Assembly: GCA_947499735.1 (NCBI GenBank) | Contig: CANMPP010000003.1 | Coordinates: 124,001-188,000 of the forward strand | Length of the DNA stretch: 64,000 bases | Reading direction: 5' to 3' | Origin: an uncultured Pelagimonas sp. | GTDB taxonomy: Bacteria > Pseudomonadota > Alphaproteobacteria > Rhodobacterales > Rhodobacteraceae | Shown here: positions 54,212 through 63,902 of the stretch, one piece after another | Layout of the letters: each line of letters starts with the position of its first letter | Numbering within the stretch: the first letter of the stretch is position 1 | Translations under genes and position numbers: made by a program | The notes under the pieces: model-generated | Database searches by the model: none | What the model was told of the DNA's origin: nothing | What the model saw: only the letters and a program-made list of their open reading frames with translations

Positions 54212-54889
54212 ATGTCGCAAAATCAAAGCCCGTTTAATAGCCTGCCGCCTGCGGTAGCTGCCCTAGCCATCGTGATTTTCGCAATTGAATGCGTGCTGAG
54301 TTTGGCCAGTCAGGGCATTTTTGGTGTGCAAGGGATCGGTTGGCGTGTTGGCCTGTTGAACAGCTATGCTGTCTCTGGGCAGCTGGGCGCCTGGATGTTT
54401 GAAAACGGTACCTTCCCGACAAACGTTGTCATTCGTTTTTTCACCTACCCGTTCCTACATAGCGATTTCACTCAAGGTCTGTTCGGTGCGGCCATGGTGC
54501 TGGCATTGGGCAAATTTGTCGGTGAGGCAATCGGTATGGTGCCGGTTCTTGTGACATCTGTCATGGCGTCCGTCTTTGGCGGGCTGGCCTTTGTAGTCTT
54601 TGCAGGCGGTGCCGGTTGGCTGTATGGCGCATACCCGGCCGTTTACGGCCTGATCGGTGGTTACACTTACCTCATGTGGGTCAGTGCAGCGATGCGGGGT
54701 GAACAGCAGCTTATGGCTTTTCGCCTGATTGGGTTTCTGATGGCATTCCAGCTTTTGTTTGGTTTGCTTTTTGGTGGCGATAGAACGTGGATTGCCGATC
54801 TTACCGGTTTCATTGTTGGGTTTGCTCTGACACCATTGTTGGTCCCGGGCGGGTTTCGGATGCTGGTTGAAAAGATCCGCCGTCGTTGA
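54212..54889 (+). CDS. Rhomboid-like membrane protein lacking catalytic residues
   Basis: A 225-aa polytopic protein with six predicted helices and the overall rhomboid fold. It has W-R-V-G-L-L-N-S-Y-A, then F-F-T-Y-P-F-L-H-S-D-F as in the family's loop 1, and G-A-Y-P-A-V-Y-G-L-I-G-G in helix 4. The family's catalytic serine motif is G-x-S-G; here it is A-Y-P-A, with no serine. The catalytic histidine of helix 6 (A-H-x-G-G) is replaced by A-D-L-T-G. So it is probably an inactive rhomboid. ATG 54212 is taken because the earlier frame lies inside trpS. Confidence 0.75.
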   Translation: MSQNQSPFNSLPPAVAALAIVIFAIECVLSLASQGIFGVQGIGWRVGLLNSYAVSGQLGAWMFENGTFPTNVVIRFFTYPFLHSDFTQGLFGAAMVLALGKFVGEAIGMVPVLVTSVMASVFGGLAFVVFAGGAGWLYGAYPAVYGLIGGYTYLMWVSAAMRGEQQLMAFRLIGFLMAFQLLFGLLFGGDRTWIADLTGFIVGFALTPLLVPGGFRMLVEKIRRR

Positions 54890-54892
54890 AAC

Positions 54893-56431
54893 CTAGCTCT
54901 TTTTCAGGCCTGCTTTGATGTCGCGCAATGAAAAAGCGCGGGTGAGTTGCCCGGCGATTGCATAGATCATCAATCCAAAGGTAATCAAAGCCAGTAGCGC
55001 CAGATACCGCCAAAAAGGTATAAACAGTAGGGGGGCAACCGTTGTGTATGCGCCCCATAGAACCACACCCATGATCGCGCTGGCCAAACATATGCGCCAA
55101 AATCGGTCACGTGCTCGTGCGTCAAACCGGGCAACATCGCCAAATTTGCGCGCACGGATGGCTAGGCATGCCACCATGATCCATGCCGAAAGAGTTGTGG
55201 CTGCTGCCGGTGACAACCAGCCAAGCCAAGGTTGCAGGCCAAAGGCGAACACGACATTGGCAATCATAGAGATCACGGCAAATTTGAATGGGCTGCGTGT
55301 GTCTTCGCGTGCGAAATACAGGGGTTGCAGCAATTTTTGCAACACAAATGCAGGCAAGCCAAGGGCATAGATGGCCAAGGCCTGCGCCATGGCTGCGCTG
55401 TCTTCAGAGCCTGTTGCCCCACGTTCAAACAAGACCGAAACAAGGGGCAATGGAATGACCAGCAAGGCCATGGCCGCGGGCAATGTCAGCATGAAAGAAA
55501 ACTCACCTGCGCGGGAAAATGCAGTACGGCTGCCTTCTAGGTCACCAGCTTCCAATCGGCGAGACAGGTCTGGCAGCAAAACGATCCCGATCGCGATGCC
55601 AACAACACCCAGCGGCAATTGATATAGCCGGTCCGCCCCAAACAACCATGAAATCGCGCCTGGGTAATCCTCTGCCACCCATTGGCCAACCATAAGATTG
55701 ATTTGCAAAACACCGCCTGCAAGGGCGGAGGGCAGCGCTATCTTTATAAGATGCTTCATGTCTTGGCTAAGACGCGGGCGTTTGGGCCTAATACGCAATC
55801 CTGCCCTGTCGGCAGCAACCCAAACGAGGGCCAGTTGCACACAGCCTGCCAAAGGGATTGTCCAGACAACCCAACGGATGACGTCGGATCCAATGAGCCA
55901 AGCAATCACCATGGCCCCAACGAGCAATATGTTCAAAAAAACCGGTGCGGCGGCCGCGGCGGCGAAATGCCCGGACGCATTCAAAACGCCAGAGAACAGC
56001 GCGGCAAGGGAAATCATCAAGATATAGGGAAACATGATGCGGCCATAGGACGTGGCCAAATCAAACCGCCCGCCCTCTAAATCACCGGCAGTTGCCCAAA
56101 CCAGTGCGGGCATGAAAATCATGGCGATGGCGCTGAATATGATCAGGCAAAACGCCAAACCGGACAGGGCGTCAGATGCGAAACCGTCTGGATCATTCTT
56201 GGCTTCCAAGCGTTTGGAAAACAATGGAACGAAGGCCGAATTAAACGCACCCTCGGCAAAAAGCCGTCGGAACATATTCGGCAATCGAAAGGCGACGATG
56301 AATGCATCCATCAAGGGGCCCGGACCGATAAAGGCCTGTAGCATGACGTCTCGGATCAAACCGATTACACGGCTCATCAGGGTCCAAAACCCCACGGTCA
56401 TCGCACCAGCCATCAGCTTGATCGGTTTCAT
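54893..56431 (-). CDS. murJ: Lipid II flippase MurJ
   Basis: A 512-aa MOP-superfamily protein with about 14 helices. Signature stretches are S-R-V-I-G-L-I-R-D-V-M-L, F-R-L-P-N-M-F-R-R-L-F-A-E-G-A-F-N-S-A-F-V-P and the Y-F-A-R-E-D-T loop. MurJ flips lipid II across the inner membrane for peptidoglycan. ATG 56431 (M-K-P-I-K-L) is preferred to 56458. It lies downstream of glnD on the same strand. Confidence 0.95.
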   Translation of the reverse strand: MKPIKLMAGAMTVGFWTLMSRVIGLIRDVMLQAFIGPGPLMDAFIVAFRLPNMFRRLFAEGAFNSAFVPLFSKRLEAKNDPDGFASDALSGLAFCLIIFSAIAMIFMPALVWATAGDLEGGRFDLATSYGRIMFPYILMISLAALFSGVLNASGHFAAAAAAPVFLNILLVGAMVIAWLIGSDVIRWVVWTIPLAGCVQLALVWVAADRAGLRIRPKRPRLSQDMKHLIKIALPSALAGGVLQINLMVGQWVAEDYPGAISWLFGADRLYQLPLGVVGIAIGIVLLPDLSRRLEAGDLEGSRTAFSRAGEFSFMLTLPAAMALLVIPLPLVSVLFERGATGSEDSAAMAQALAIYALGLPAFVLQKLLQPLYFAREDTRSPFKFAVISMIANVVFAFGLQPWLGWLSPAAATTLSAWIMVACLAIRARKFGDVARFDARARDRFWRICLASAIMGVVLWGAYTTVAPLLFIPFWRYLALLALITFGLMIYAIAGQLTRAFSLRDIKAGLKKS

Positions 56432-56561
56432 GAACCTGCCCTTTTTCTTGCTTTTCAACCGACATAACGAAAGATCATCTGTCGTAAAAGCCTGTCAGAG
56501 TGCAATTTTCATATATCGCAAGTTCACCTGCGGATGTCATGGGATGCGGTATAGCTGGCCA

Positions 56562-59375
56562 TTAGCCTTCTTCGGCACGTTCGGCACCTCTTTCAATCGC
56601 ATCCTGAAGCTTTTTGGCAATCAGGTCCTGCTTGACCTGAGAGTACAGTTTTAGCCCGAACGAGTCTTTGACATAAAACGTATCAACCACCTGTTCTCCG
56701 TAGGTCGCAATGACCGCGGATGCGACATAGATGTTCTGATAGGCGAGGGCGCGAGACAGATCGTGTAGCAATCCCGGGCGGTCACGCGTGTCGACTTCGA
56801 TAATCGTGAAGATATCCGAGCCGTCATTGTCAAAGCTGATCGTGGTGGGCACTTTAAACGCTTTTTCACGCTTCTTCAGCTTGTCTTTCGACACCATTGC
56901 GTCGCGAGCGACGACTTCACCAGCTAGAATTTTTCGGATGGTTTCTGTCAGCCGAGGGATGCGCGTTTCGTCATAGGGGCTGCCGTCGCTGTCCTGAATC
57001 CAGAACGCAGCAGTTGCATAGCCATCCTTGGTCGTAAAGGTGCGCGCATCAACAACGTTTGCCCCAGATAGGGCCAATGCGCCAGTAAGACGCGAGAAAA
57101 TGCCCGGGTGATCCTCTAGTGCGAAACACACACGTGTCGCATCGCGATCGGGATCGGGGTGGATATCAAACGCCATTTCACCGGGTTTGATGTCGCGCAA
57201 TTGACGGGCGAAAATCTCATGCGCAGTGATGTGCAGGCCTTGCCAATATGGGTCGTAATGGCGTCCGGTTTCCACGCGCAGATCCTTCGTCTGCCAATCC
57301 GACAGTTTTGCGCGCAACAGTTTCTTGGCCTCTGCGCCCCGATTTTCGCGGTTGAGCGCCTCCATGCCATCCTGCAAAGCGCTGCGGGTCTGACGGAAGA
57401 GCGAACGCAACAAGGTTGCTTTCCAATTGTTCCAGACACCGGGCCCAACCCCGCGAATGTCACAAACCGTCAAAACCGTCAGCAGATCCAAACGTTCCTG
57501 TGTGCCGACCACTTTTGCAAAATCACGCACCGTGCGTGGATCAGAAATATCACGTTTCTGCGCCATATCGGACATGACCAAATGATAACGGACCAGCCAT
57601 TCCACATTGGCGGCTTCATCCTTTTTCAATCCAAGTCGAGGCGCGACTTTGCGTGCAATTTGTGCACCCAAAATCTCATGTGCCACATCTCGTCCTTTGC
57701 CGATGTCATGGAGCAGCAGCGCGAGGTAGATCACTTTGCGATTAACACCGCGCTCTAGGATGTCGGACGCGACAGGCAGCTCTTCGATCAGTTCGTTCTG
57801 TTCGATCTTGGCCAAAACTTTGATGCATTGAATCGTGTGCTCATCCACGGTGTAGTGGTGATACATGTTGAATTGCATCATCGCCACGACCGGGGCGAAT
57901 TCTGGCATATAGCTGGCCAAAACACCGCATTCATTCATACGCCGCAGCGCGCGTTCTGGGTTGCCATGTTTCAGCAATGCATTGAAGAAAATTTTAGACG
58001 CGTCTTTGCTTTGTCGCATCTGGTCATCAATCAGATGCAGGTTGGCTTTGACCAGCCGCATACCATCTGGATGCAAGCTCAGCCCGCTGCGCATGGATTC
58101 CTCAAAAAAGCGCAACAGATTGAGCTTATCCGCTAGGAACCCGGCCTCGTCGAAAATCGCGATCCGGTTGTTTTCGATGCCAAAGATTTCGTCGCGCAGT
58201 TTGGGTTTGCGTGAAAAGACGCGTTTTAGCAAAGGCGGTGCTTCTTTGCGGTGCTGCTGTTCTAGGGATGTCAAAAAGATACGCGTGAGATCCCCAACCG
58301 CTGTGGCATGCCGGAAATAATCCTGCATAAAACATTCAACAGCCCGACGGCCAGCCGTGTCATTATATCCCATGCGGCTCGCAACTTCGACCTGCATGTC
58401 AAAGGATAACTGTTCCGACGCGCGGCGTGCGACAAGGTGCAAATGGCAACGCACGGTCCAAAGAAATTCTTCAGCATTCAGGAATGTGTCTAACTCTTCG
58501 GGCCGGAACAGGCCGAGTTTGACAAGGTCGCTCGTGTCATTCGTGTGATGGATATATTTGGCGATCCAGAACAAAGACTGCAAATCGCGCAAACCGCCCT
58601 TGGCCTCTTTGACATTGGGTTCAACCAAATAGCGCTGCCCGCCTTGTTTGCGATGTCGCTCGCTGCGTTCTGCAAGTTTGGCCTCGATAAAGGCCTTTTC
58701 GGTCCCCGTGAACAGATCTTTCCAAAGGCGGGTGTCCAGTTCCTCGGCCAGCTTTTTTTCGCCCGAGATATAGCGATTTTCCAACATCGCAGTGCGGATC
58801 GTGAAATCTTCGCCGCCCAAGCGCAGGCAGTCTTTCACCGTGCGGGATGCATGACCGACTTTCATCTTCAAATCCCAAAGGATATAGAGCATGGATTCAA
58901 TCATGCCTTCCGCCCAAGGGGTGATTTTGTAAGGGGTCAAAAACAGCAGGTCGACATCTGAGAACGGCGCCATTTCGCCCCGCCCGTAACCGCCAACCGC
59001 AAAGATCGCCAGCTTTTCTGAACGTGCCGGGGTGGCCAATGGGTGAAGAACGTCGCTTGCGACCTCATGGACCAGCCGAATGATACAATCGGTCAGCCAG
59101 CTATAACTTTGGCAGGTTTCGCGGCCCTTGAATGGCTGTTGTGCAAACGCATCCGCGATACAGTCGCGCCCATCTTTTTGCGCCTGCAAAAGTATCGAAA
59201 CGACGGTTTTGCGTGTTTCCGTTTCTGATTGCGACCTCGGGCAGCGTTCAAAGATCTCTGCACGGATCGTGTCATAATCAAAAATATCTGCCGCCGGCGC
59301 TATGAGCGCCGGGGCATTTTGCGTCTGTTCTTCGTTAGAAGCCGACGCCGCCAAAGCTGTTCGGGGCTTGTTCAA
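56562..59375 (-). CDS. glnD: PII uridylyltransferase/uridylyl-removing enzyme
   Basis: A 937-aa GlnD. The nucleotidyltransferase motif is G-G-Y-G-R-G-E-M-A-P-F-S-D-V-D near residue 117. The GlnD-PII domain follows. The HD domain is L-L-L-H-D-I-G-K-G-R near residue 555, and two ACT domains at the C-terminus sense glutamine. It controls GlnB, and so glutamine synthetase and nitrogen regulation, by adding and removing UMP. The only in-frame start is TTG 59375, inside the upstream lipoprotein gene by 41 bases, so translational coupling is likely. Confidence 0.96.
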   Translation of the reverse strand: MNKPRTALAASASNEEQTQNAPALIAPAADIFDYDTIRAEIFERCPRSQSETETRKTVVSILLQAQKDGRDCIADAFAQQPFKGRETCQSYSWLTDCIIRLVHEVASDVLHPLATPARSEKLAIFAVGGYGRGEMAPFSDVDLLFLTPYKITPWAEGMIESMLYILWDLKMKVGHASRTVKDCLRLGGEDFTIRTAMLENRYISGEKKLAEELDTRLWKDLFTGTEKAFIEAKLAERSERHRKQGGQRYLVEPNVKEAKGGLRDLQSLFWIAKYIHHTNDTSDLVKLGLFRPEELDTFLNAEEFLWTVRCHLHLVARRASEQLSFDMQVEVASRMGYNDTAGRRAVECFMQDYFRHATAVGDLTRIFLTSLEQQHRKEAPPLLKRVFSRKPKLRDEIFGIENNRIAIFDEAGFLADKLNLLRFFEESMRSGLSLHPDGMRLVKANLHLIDDQMRQSKDASKIFFNALLKHGNPERALRRMNECGVLASYMPEFAPVVAMMQFNMYHHYTVDEHTIQCIKVLAKIEQNELIEELPVASDILERGVNRKVIYLALLLHDIGKGRDVAHEILGAQIARKVAPRLGLKKDEAANVEWLVRYHLVMSDMAQKRDISDPRTVRDFAKVVGTQERLDLLTVLTVCDIRGVGPGVWNNWKATLLRSLFRQTRSALQDGMEALNRENRGAEAKKLLRAKLSDWQTKDLRVETGRHYDPYWQGLHITAHEIFARQLRDIKPGEMAFDIHPDPDRDATRVCFALEDHPGIFSRLTGALALSGANVVDARTFTTKDGYATAAFWIQDSDGSPYDETRIPRLTETIRKILAGEVVARDAMVSKDKLKKREKAFKVPTTISFDNDGSDIFTIIEVDTRDRPGLLHDLSRALAYQNIYVASAVIATYGEQVVDTFYVKDSFGLKLYSQVKQDLIAKKLQDAIERGAERAEEG

Positions 59376-60519
59376 GTATCACGACCTGCTGGTTTAGCAC
59401 GCCTGCAACAGACAGGGCGCGCTGGTTCGTTCCATCACTGCGCAAGCGGAATACACCGCCTGCGCCCTGAAAACCAGAATTTTGAGTCAATGACTGTACG
59501 GAAAACGCATTTGCTTGGCCTGTGGCCGCGAGGGCACCAATGGCTGCAACGCCATCATAGGCCAAGCTGGACAAAGGATGCGGGGCGGATCCATAGGCTG
59601 AATTAAAGCGCGCGCTAAAGGACTGAACCTTGTTTTGGTCAGGCAGGGCAAACCATGCGCCGTTTGCACCGGGCAGGGCCAACAGGTCTGGGCGCACATC
59701 TAGACGGCCAAGGCCGACCACGTTTTGCGATGGTACATTTAGGCCTGCCTCAGGCATGATTTGCAGCAGCAATGGCATTGCAGCGTTTTGGGCCGGTGTG
59801 GTCACAAAGACAGAGTTCGCGCCACTGTCACGTGCCGCCCTTGCTGCGGCGCGTGCGGTTGCATCAACGCCTTCTGGGGTCAGGGCATAGCCGTGAACTG
59901 ATGTGACATTGATACCTTTGGCAAGCGCTGCTTGTGTAATTGCTGTACGGCCGACCTCACCAGGGATGTCTTGTGCATGAACAACAACAACGGATTTTTG
60001 CCCTTGTTTGCGCGCGAAGCCCATCAAACGGTCCGCCGTGTTTTCGAATGTATTTCCAAGAACGAATACATTCCCGCCGGCGACAGCTGTGGAATTTGAG
60101 AAGCTGAGAACATTCACGCCTTCATCCAGCACCGCCAGACCAACGGCATTGGCGGCTTCTTGATAAAGCGGCCCAAGAATGATCTGGGCACCCTCGTCGA
60201 CGGCCTTTTGCGCTTGGGCAGCTGCGGTGGCGGCTTGGCCTGCGGTATCATAGACGCGCAAATCAATGGTGACGCCTTGCAGGTCGGCAATTGCCAACCG
60301 TGCCGCACGTTCTAGATCAGCGGCGACTGAAGCTGCGGAATCAGATTTTGGCAAAAGCAAAGCGACAGGGATTGCATCTCCTGACTGGGCGGTTGGCGCA
60401 GCGCTGCTATCATATGAGGTGCCGAAACTCGGCACGTCACATGCAGCCAAAAACGCCGTGACGGCGATAGCTGCTGCTGGTTTGAAATAACTTGCGAAAC
60501 GCCGCATTGAACTACCCAT
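59335..60519 (-). CDS. LpoA-like penicillin-binding protein activator lipoprotein
   Basis: A 394-aa lipoprotein with signal and lipobox L-A-A-C (Cys27) followed by a type I periplasmic-binding fold (residues about 48-390: V-A-L-L-L-P-K-S onwards, I-L-G-P-L-Y-Q-E near residue 125). It matches the LpoA/penicillin-binding protein activator family, which switches on class A PBPs in gammaproteobacteria. The alphaproteobacterial role is assumed. Its 3' end overlaps glnD by 41 bases. It is divergent from rsmI. Confidence 0.85.
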   Translation of the reverse strand: MGSSMRRFASYFKPAAAIAVTAFLAACDVPSFGTSYDSSAAPTAQSGDAIPVALLLPKSDSAASVAADLERAARLAIADLQGVTIDLRVYDTAGQAATAAAQAQKAVDEGAQIILGPLYQEAANAVGLAVLDEGVNVLSFSNSTAVAGGNVFVLGNTFENTADRLMGFARKQGQKSVVVVHAQDIPGEVGRTAITQAALAKGINVTSVHGYALTPEGVDATARAAARAARDSGANSVFVTTPAQNAAMPLLLQIMPEAGLNVPSQNVVGLGRLDVRPDLLALPGANGAWFALPDQNKVQSFSARFNSAYGSAPHPLSSLAYDGVAAIGALAATGQANAFSVQSLTQNSGFQGAGGVFRLRSDGTNQRALSVAGVLNQQVVILEQAPNSFGGVGF

Positions 60520-60623
60520 AATAAACCCCTTTTCCCTCGCTCAAGGCCATCTGTCGGCCAAGACGCATTTCCTTACGTGTTGTACCGTGTTACCACCTGA
60601 GACTGCCGCAATAATAGAGCACC

Positions 60624-61496
60624 ATGTTAGGGGGTCCAGTGACGATTGCACAAAAGTCTAACTTGACGTCGGGGCTGCATCTTATTGCTACGCCTATTGG
60701 GAATGCGCGCGATATTTCGCTGAGGGCACTGGATTTACTGGCCAGTGCGGATGTCTTGGCCGCAGAGGATACGCGCAGCCTACGGCGATTGATGGATATT
60801 CATGGCATATCTTTAGATGATCGCCCGCTTTTGGCCTATCACGAACATAATGGCGCAAAGATGCGCCCGCGTTTGATGCAGGAAATCGCAGGCGGTAAAT
60901 CGGTTTTATACGCATCCGAGGCTGGAACGCCGCTGATTTCAGATCCCGGTTTCGACCTTGTGCGTGCTGCACGCGAAGAAGGGCATTATGTGACCTCAGC
61001 GCCGGGACCGACGGCTGCTGTCACGGCGCTAAGTATCTCCGGGTTGCCCAGCGATCGGTTTTTGTTTGCCGGCTTCTTGCCAAACGCGAAATCCGCCCGC
61101 AAACGTGCCTTGGATAGCGTCGCCGCTGTCGAAGCAACGGTGGTGTTTTACGAATCGCCCAAACGGTTGGGTGCAATGTTGGCTGATGCGGCCGAGGTGT
61201 TGGGATCGACGCGTCAGGCGGCAGTGTGTCGCGAATTGACCAAACGCTTTGAAGAAGTGCGCAGAGGCACATTGACCGAATTGGCCGAATTCTATCAAGA
61301 AACGCAGGCCAAAGGCGAAATCGTTGTGTTGGTGGAAAAGGGCGTAGCCCAAGAAATGACGCAAGAGGATGTTGAAACGCTTCTGCGCGATCACCTTGAA
61401 ACCCAATCTGTACGCGACGCATCCGAAGCCGTTGCCAAAACCAGCGGCTGGCCCAAGCGTAAGGTTTATCAATTAGCCCTGTCTTTGGATGCATGA
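60624..61496 (+). CDS. rsmI: 16S rRNA (cytidine1402-2'-O)-methyltransferase RsmI
   Basis: A 290-aa tetrapyrrole-methylase-fold protein with A-T-P-I-G-N at the start, L-A-A-E-D-T-R, the G-T-P-L-I-S-D-P-G-F signature and C-R-E-L-T-K. It methylates C1402 of 16S rRNA on the 2'-OH. It is divergent from lpoA-like and followed by yraN, an order seen in many proteobacteria. Confidence 0.95.
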   Translation: MLGGPVTIAQKSNLTSGLHLIATPIGNARDISLRALDLLASADVLAAEDTRSLRRLMDIHGISLDDRPLLAYHEHNGAKMRPRLMQEIAGGKSVLYASEAGTPLISDPGFDLVRAAREEGHYVTSAPGPTAAVTALSISGLPSDRFLFAGFLPNAKSARKRALDSVAAVEATVVFYESPKRLGAMLADAAEVLGSTRQAAVCRELTKRFEEVRRGTLTELAEFYQETQAKGEIVVLVEKGVAQEMTQEDVETLLRDHLETQSVRDASEAVAKTSGWPKRKVYQLALSLDA

Positions 61497-61572
61497 CCTC
61501 CAAAATTAGGATCTAATTCACCAAAATTCGTCACGTTTACTGCCACAAAGCGGCAGAAGGGCGGTGATATCG

Positions 61573-61947
61573 ATGTTAGGGCAGACGTCTCGTATAAGGC
61601 AACGCAATCAGGTGAATTACCTGACCGGGATGTCGGCAGAAGATGCAATTGCAGCGGACTACGTGAAACGCGGCTATCGATTGGCGCATAAACGTTGGCG
61701 TGGCAAACGGGGTGAATTGGATCTGATTTTCGAACAAGATGCCGGTTTTATCATTGTTGAAGTCAAACAGGGCAAAAGCTTTCAGGCGGCGATGGCACGT
61801 ATGACACCTCAGAAAATGGGGCATATCCATGCGGCAACAGAAGAATTTCTAGCGACCTGCGCCGCTGGTGCGTTCACCGAATTGCGGTTTGATGTGGCTT
61901 TGGTTGACCAGACCGGGCGTTTTGAAATTTTGGAAAACGCACAATAG
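61573..61947 (+). CDS. YraN/UPF0102-family nuclease-like protein
   Basis: A 124-aa protein with the restriction-endonuclease-like core G-E-L-D-L-I and V-E-V-K, the D...E-x-K pattern. The cellular role is unproven, but the family sits with rsmI and lpoA-like genes as here. The start is between 61564 and 61573; the latter follows GGCGGTG. Confidence 0.85.
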   Translation: MLGQTSRIRQRNQVNYLTGMSAEDAIAADYVKRGYRLAHKRWRGKRGELDLIFEQDAGFIIVEVKQGKSFQAAMARMTPQKMGHIHAATEEFLATCAAGAFTELRFDVALVDQTGRFEILENAQ

Positions 61948-62063
61948 TCATCAACAATCGGGCATTGCTTTCAATTGAATGAGAAACTTTCGTCGGGCCC
62001 ATTGAACCGGGGCGGGGCATAGGTCATCTATGCTTTGCAGCGAAGTAAATTGAGGGGGCGGGC

Positions 62064-62999
62064 ATGAAAGTCGCTTTTCAGATGGATCCAATTGAATCGG
62101 TCAATATTGATGCCGATAGCTCCTTTCGTTTGGCCGAAGAGGCGCAGGCACGCGGACATGAATTGTTTTATTTCACGCCCGATAAACTGGCCTATGAAGA
62201 GGGAAAGATCACTGCACGCGGGCATAGCTTGACGGTGCAACGCGTTCAGGGCGATCACGCGACACTGGGCCCAGAGCAGGTCATCGATCTGGCTGAAATG
62301 GATGTTTTGTGGCTCCGCCAAGACCCACCATTTGATATGTTTTATATCACCACAACCCATTTGCTGGATCGCCTGGCCCCTGATTGCATGGTGGTCAATG
62401 ATCCGTTTTGGGTGCGCAATTACCCTGAAAAACTGCTTGTTTTGGATTTTCCTGATCTGACGCCGCCCACAACGATTGCCCGGGACATTGATGTCCTTAA
62501 ATCGTTTAAGGAAAAGCATGGCGATATCATTTTGAAACCGCTTTACGGGAACGGGGGCGCAGGTGTGTTCCGTCTGGGCCCGGATGATCGCAATATGAAT
62601 TCTTTGCATGAGCTGTTTACTGGATTTTCGCGCGAACCCCTGATTGTCCAAAAGTTCCTGCCGGATGTGTCAAATGGCGACAAACGGGTGATTTTGGTCG
62701 ATGGTGAACCTATTGGTGCGATCAACCGTGTGCCCGCCAAAGGGGAAACGCGTTCCAATATGCATGTGGGCGGCCGCCCAGAAAAGGTTGGCCTGACCGA
62801 GCGTGATCGCGAAATTTGCGCCGCGATTGGACCGCTTTTGCGTGAAAAGGGACAGATCTTTGTTGGGATCGACGTGATCGGCGATTACCTGACCGAAATC
62901 AACGTGACATCCCCTACCGGTATTCAAGAACTGGAACGCTTTGACGGCATCAACGTTGCCGCCGCGATTTGGGAAGCGATCGAAGCCAAGCGGGCGTAA
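62064..62999 (+). CDS. gshB: Glutathione synthetase
   Basis: A 311-aa ATP-grasp enzyme: [10 protein letters not shown] at the start, [12 protein letters not shown] in the P-loop region, and [19 protein letters not shown] near the end (Mg and substrate ligands). It joins glycine to gamma-glutamylcysteine. It is likely co-transcribed with the hydrolase that follows after 6 bases. Confidence 0.97.
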   Translation: MKVAFQMDPIESVNIDADSSFRLAEEAQARGHELFYFTPDKLAYEEGKITARGHSLTVQRVQGDHATLGPEQVIDLAEMDVLWLRQDPPFDMFYITTTHLLDRLAPDCMVVNDPFWVRNYPEKLLVLDFPDLTPPTTIARDIDVLKSFKEKHGDIILKPLYGNGGAGVFRLGPDDRNMNSLHELFTGFSREPLIVQKFLPDVSNGDKRVILVDGEPIGAINRVPAKGETRSNMHVGGRPEKVGLTERDREICAAIGPLLREKGQIFVGIDVIGDYLTEINVTSPTGIQELERFDGINVAAAIWEAIEAKRA

Positions 63000-63005
63000 C
63001 CTGTT

Positions 63006-63902
63006 ATGAGCTGGCAGCTGACTGCGCTGAACGCTCAGCTGCGCTATATTGCGAAACCGCGTATTGGGAAAACCGCATCCCCCGCTCATGCCGAACGGGC
63101 GATGCGCGTTTTTTCGAAAGCTGCCTATGTGCCGCCGTATCTAAAGGTTCTGGAACGTGAAGGTGGTTTGACGTTTTTGTCTGTCGGGCCTAGCACAGCG
63201 CGTCAGGTTGTGTTGTATTTTCACGGTGGTGGTTTCATTGCAGGCAGTCCTGACACCCATAAAGGTATGCTTGGTCAATTGGCCGTGATGTCGGGACGCG
63301 AAATTTGTGCACCGACATATCCCTTGTTGCCGACCGGCGTTTTTCCGGTCGGGCCCAATGCGGCCATGGCAGCGTGGAAACGATTGCGATCATTGGGGTA
63401 TCGCGCAAAAGATATCGTATTGGGCGGTGATTCAGCGGGTGGAAATCTGTGTTTTGGCCTTTTATCGCATCTCTGTGACATCGGAGAAGCACCTGCCGGC
63501 GCGTTCGGTTTTTCACCGTGGACAGATCTGACATTGTCCGGTGATAGTCTGCGAGAAAACGCCGAAAGGGACGTTCTTTTACCACCTGCGCGTATTGGTG
63601 AACTGACAGAAATGTATCTGCAAGGATCTGATCCCAATGATCCACGTGCGTCGCCTGTTTTGGGGCGCTATCCAAATTGCCCACCTGTTTGGATCTCTTA
63701 TTCGGACACCGAAATTTTAAGAGATGACAGCACGCGTTTGATCCAGCGCCTTAAGGAATTTGGCGCGGATGTCGAGACAGAGGTTCAGCCCAACGCGCCC
63801 CATGTGTGGCAAATGTTCCAAGGCTGGTTGCCAGAAGGCACGAGCAGTTTGCAAAAGACGGCGCGATTTATTCAAACCTGTTTTGAGGCAGGCAACCGAT
63901 AG
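63006..63902 (+). CDS. Alpha/beta hydrolase, HSL-like esterase family
   Basis: A 298-aa protein of the hormone-sensitive-lipase/steryl acetyl hydrolase branch. The oxyanion-hole motif is H-G-G-G-F, the nucleophile is in G-G-D-S-A-G-G, and the catalytic Asp and His are likely in S-D-T-E-I-L and N-A-P-H-V-W. Substrate unknown, probably a short-chain ester. It follows gshB by 6 bases and overlaps comM tail-to-tail by 31 bases. Confidence 0.88.
   Translation: MSWQLTALNAQLRYIAKPRIGKTASPAHAERAMRVFSKAAYVPPYLKVLEREGGLTFLSVGPSTARQVVLYFHGGGFIAGSPDTHKGMLGQLAVMSGREICAPTYPLLPTGVFPVGPNAAMAAWKRLRSLGYRAKDIVLGGDSAGGNLCFGLLSHLCDIGEAPAGAFGFSPWTDLTLSGDSLRENAERDVLLPPARIGELTEMYLQGSDPNDPRASPVLGRYPNCPPVWISYSDTEILRDDSTRLIQRLKEFGADVETEVQPNAPHVWQMFQGWLPEGTSSLQKTARFIQTCFEAGNR

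Noticed and set aside
56052-56654. Plus-strand 200-codon open frame opposite murJ and glnD
   Set aside because: It is antisense to murJ, which has strong family motifs; the frame's sequence is low in structure and resembles no protein.
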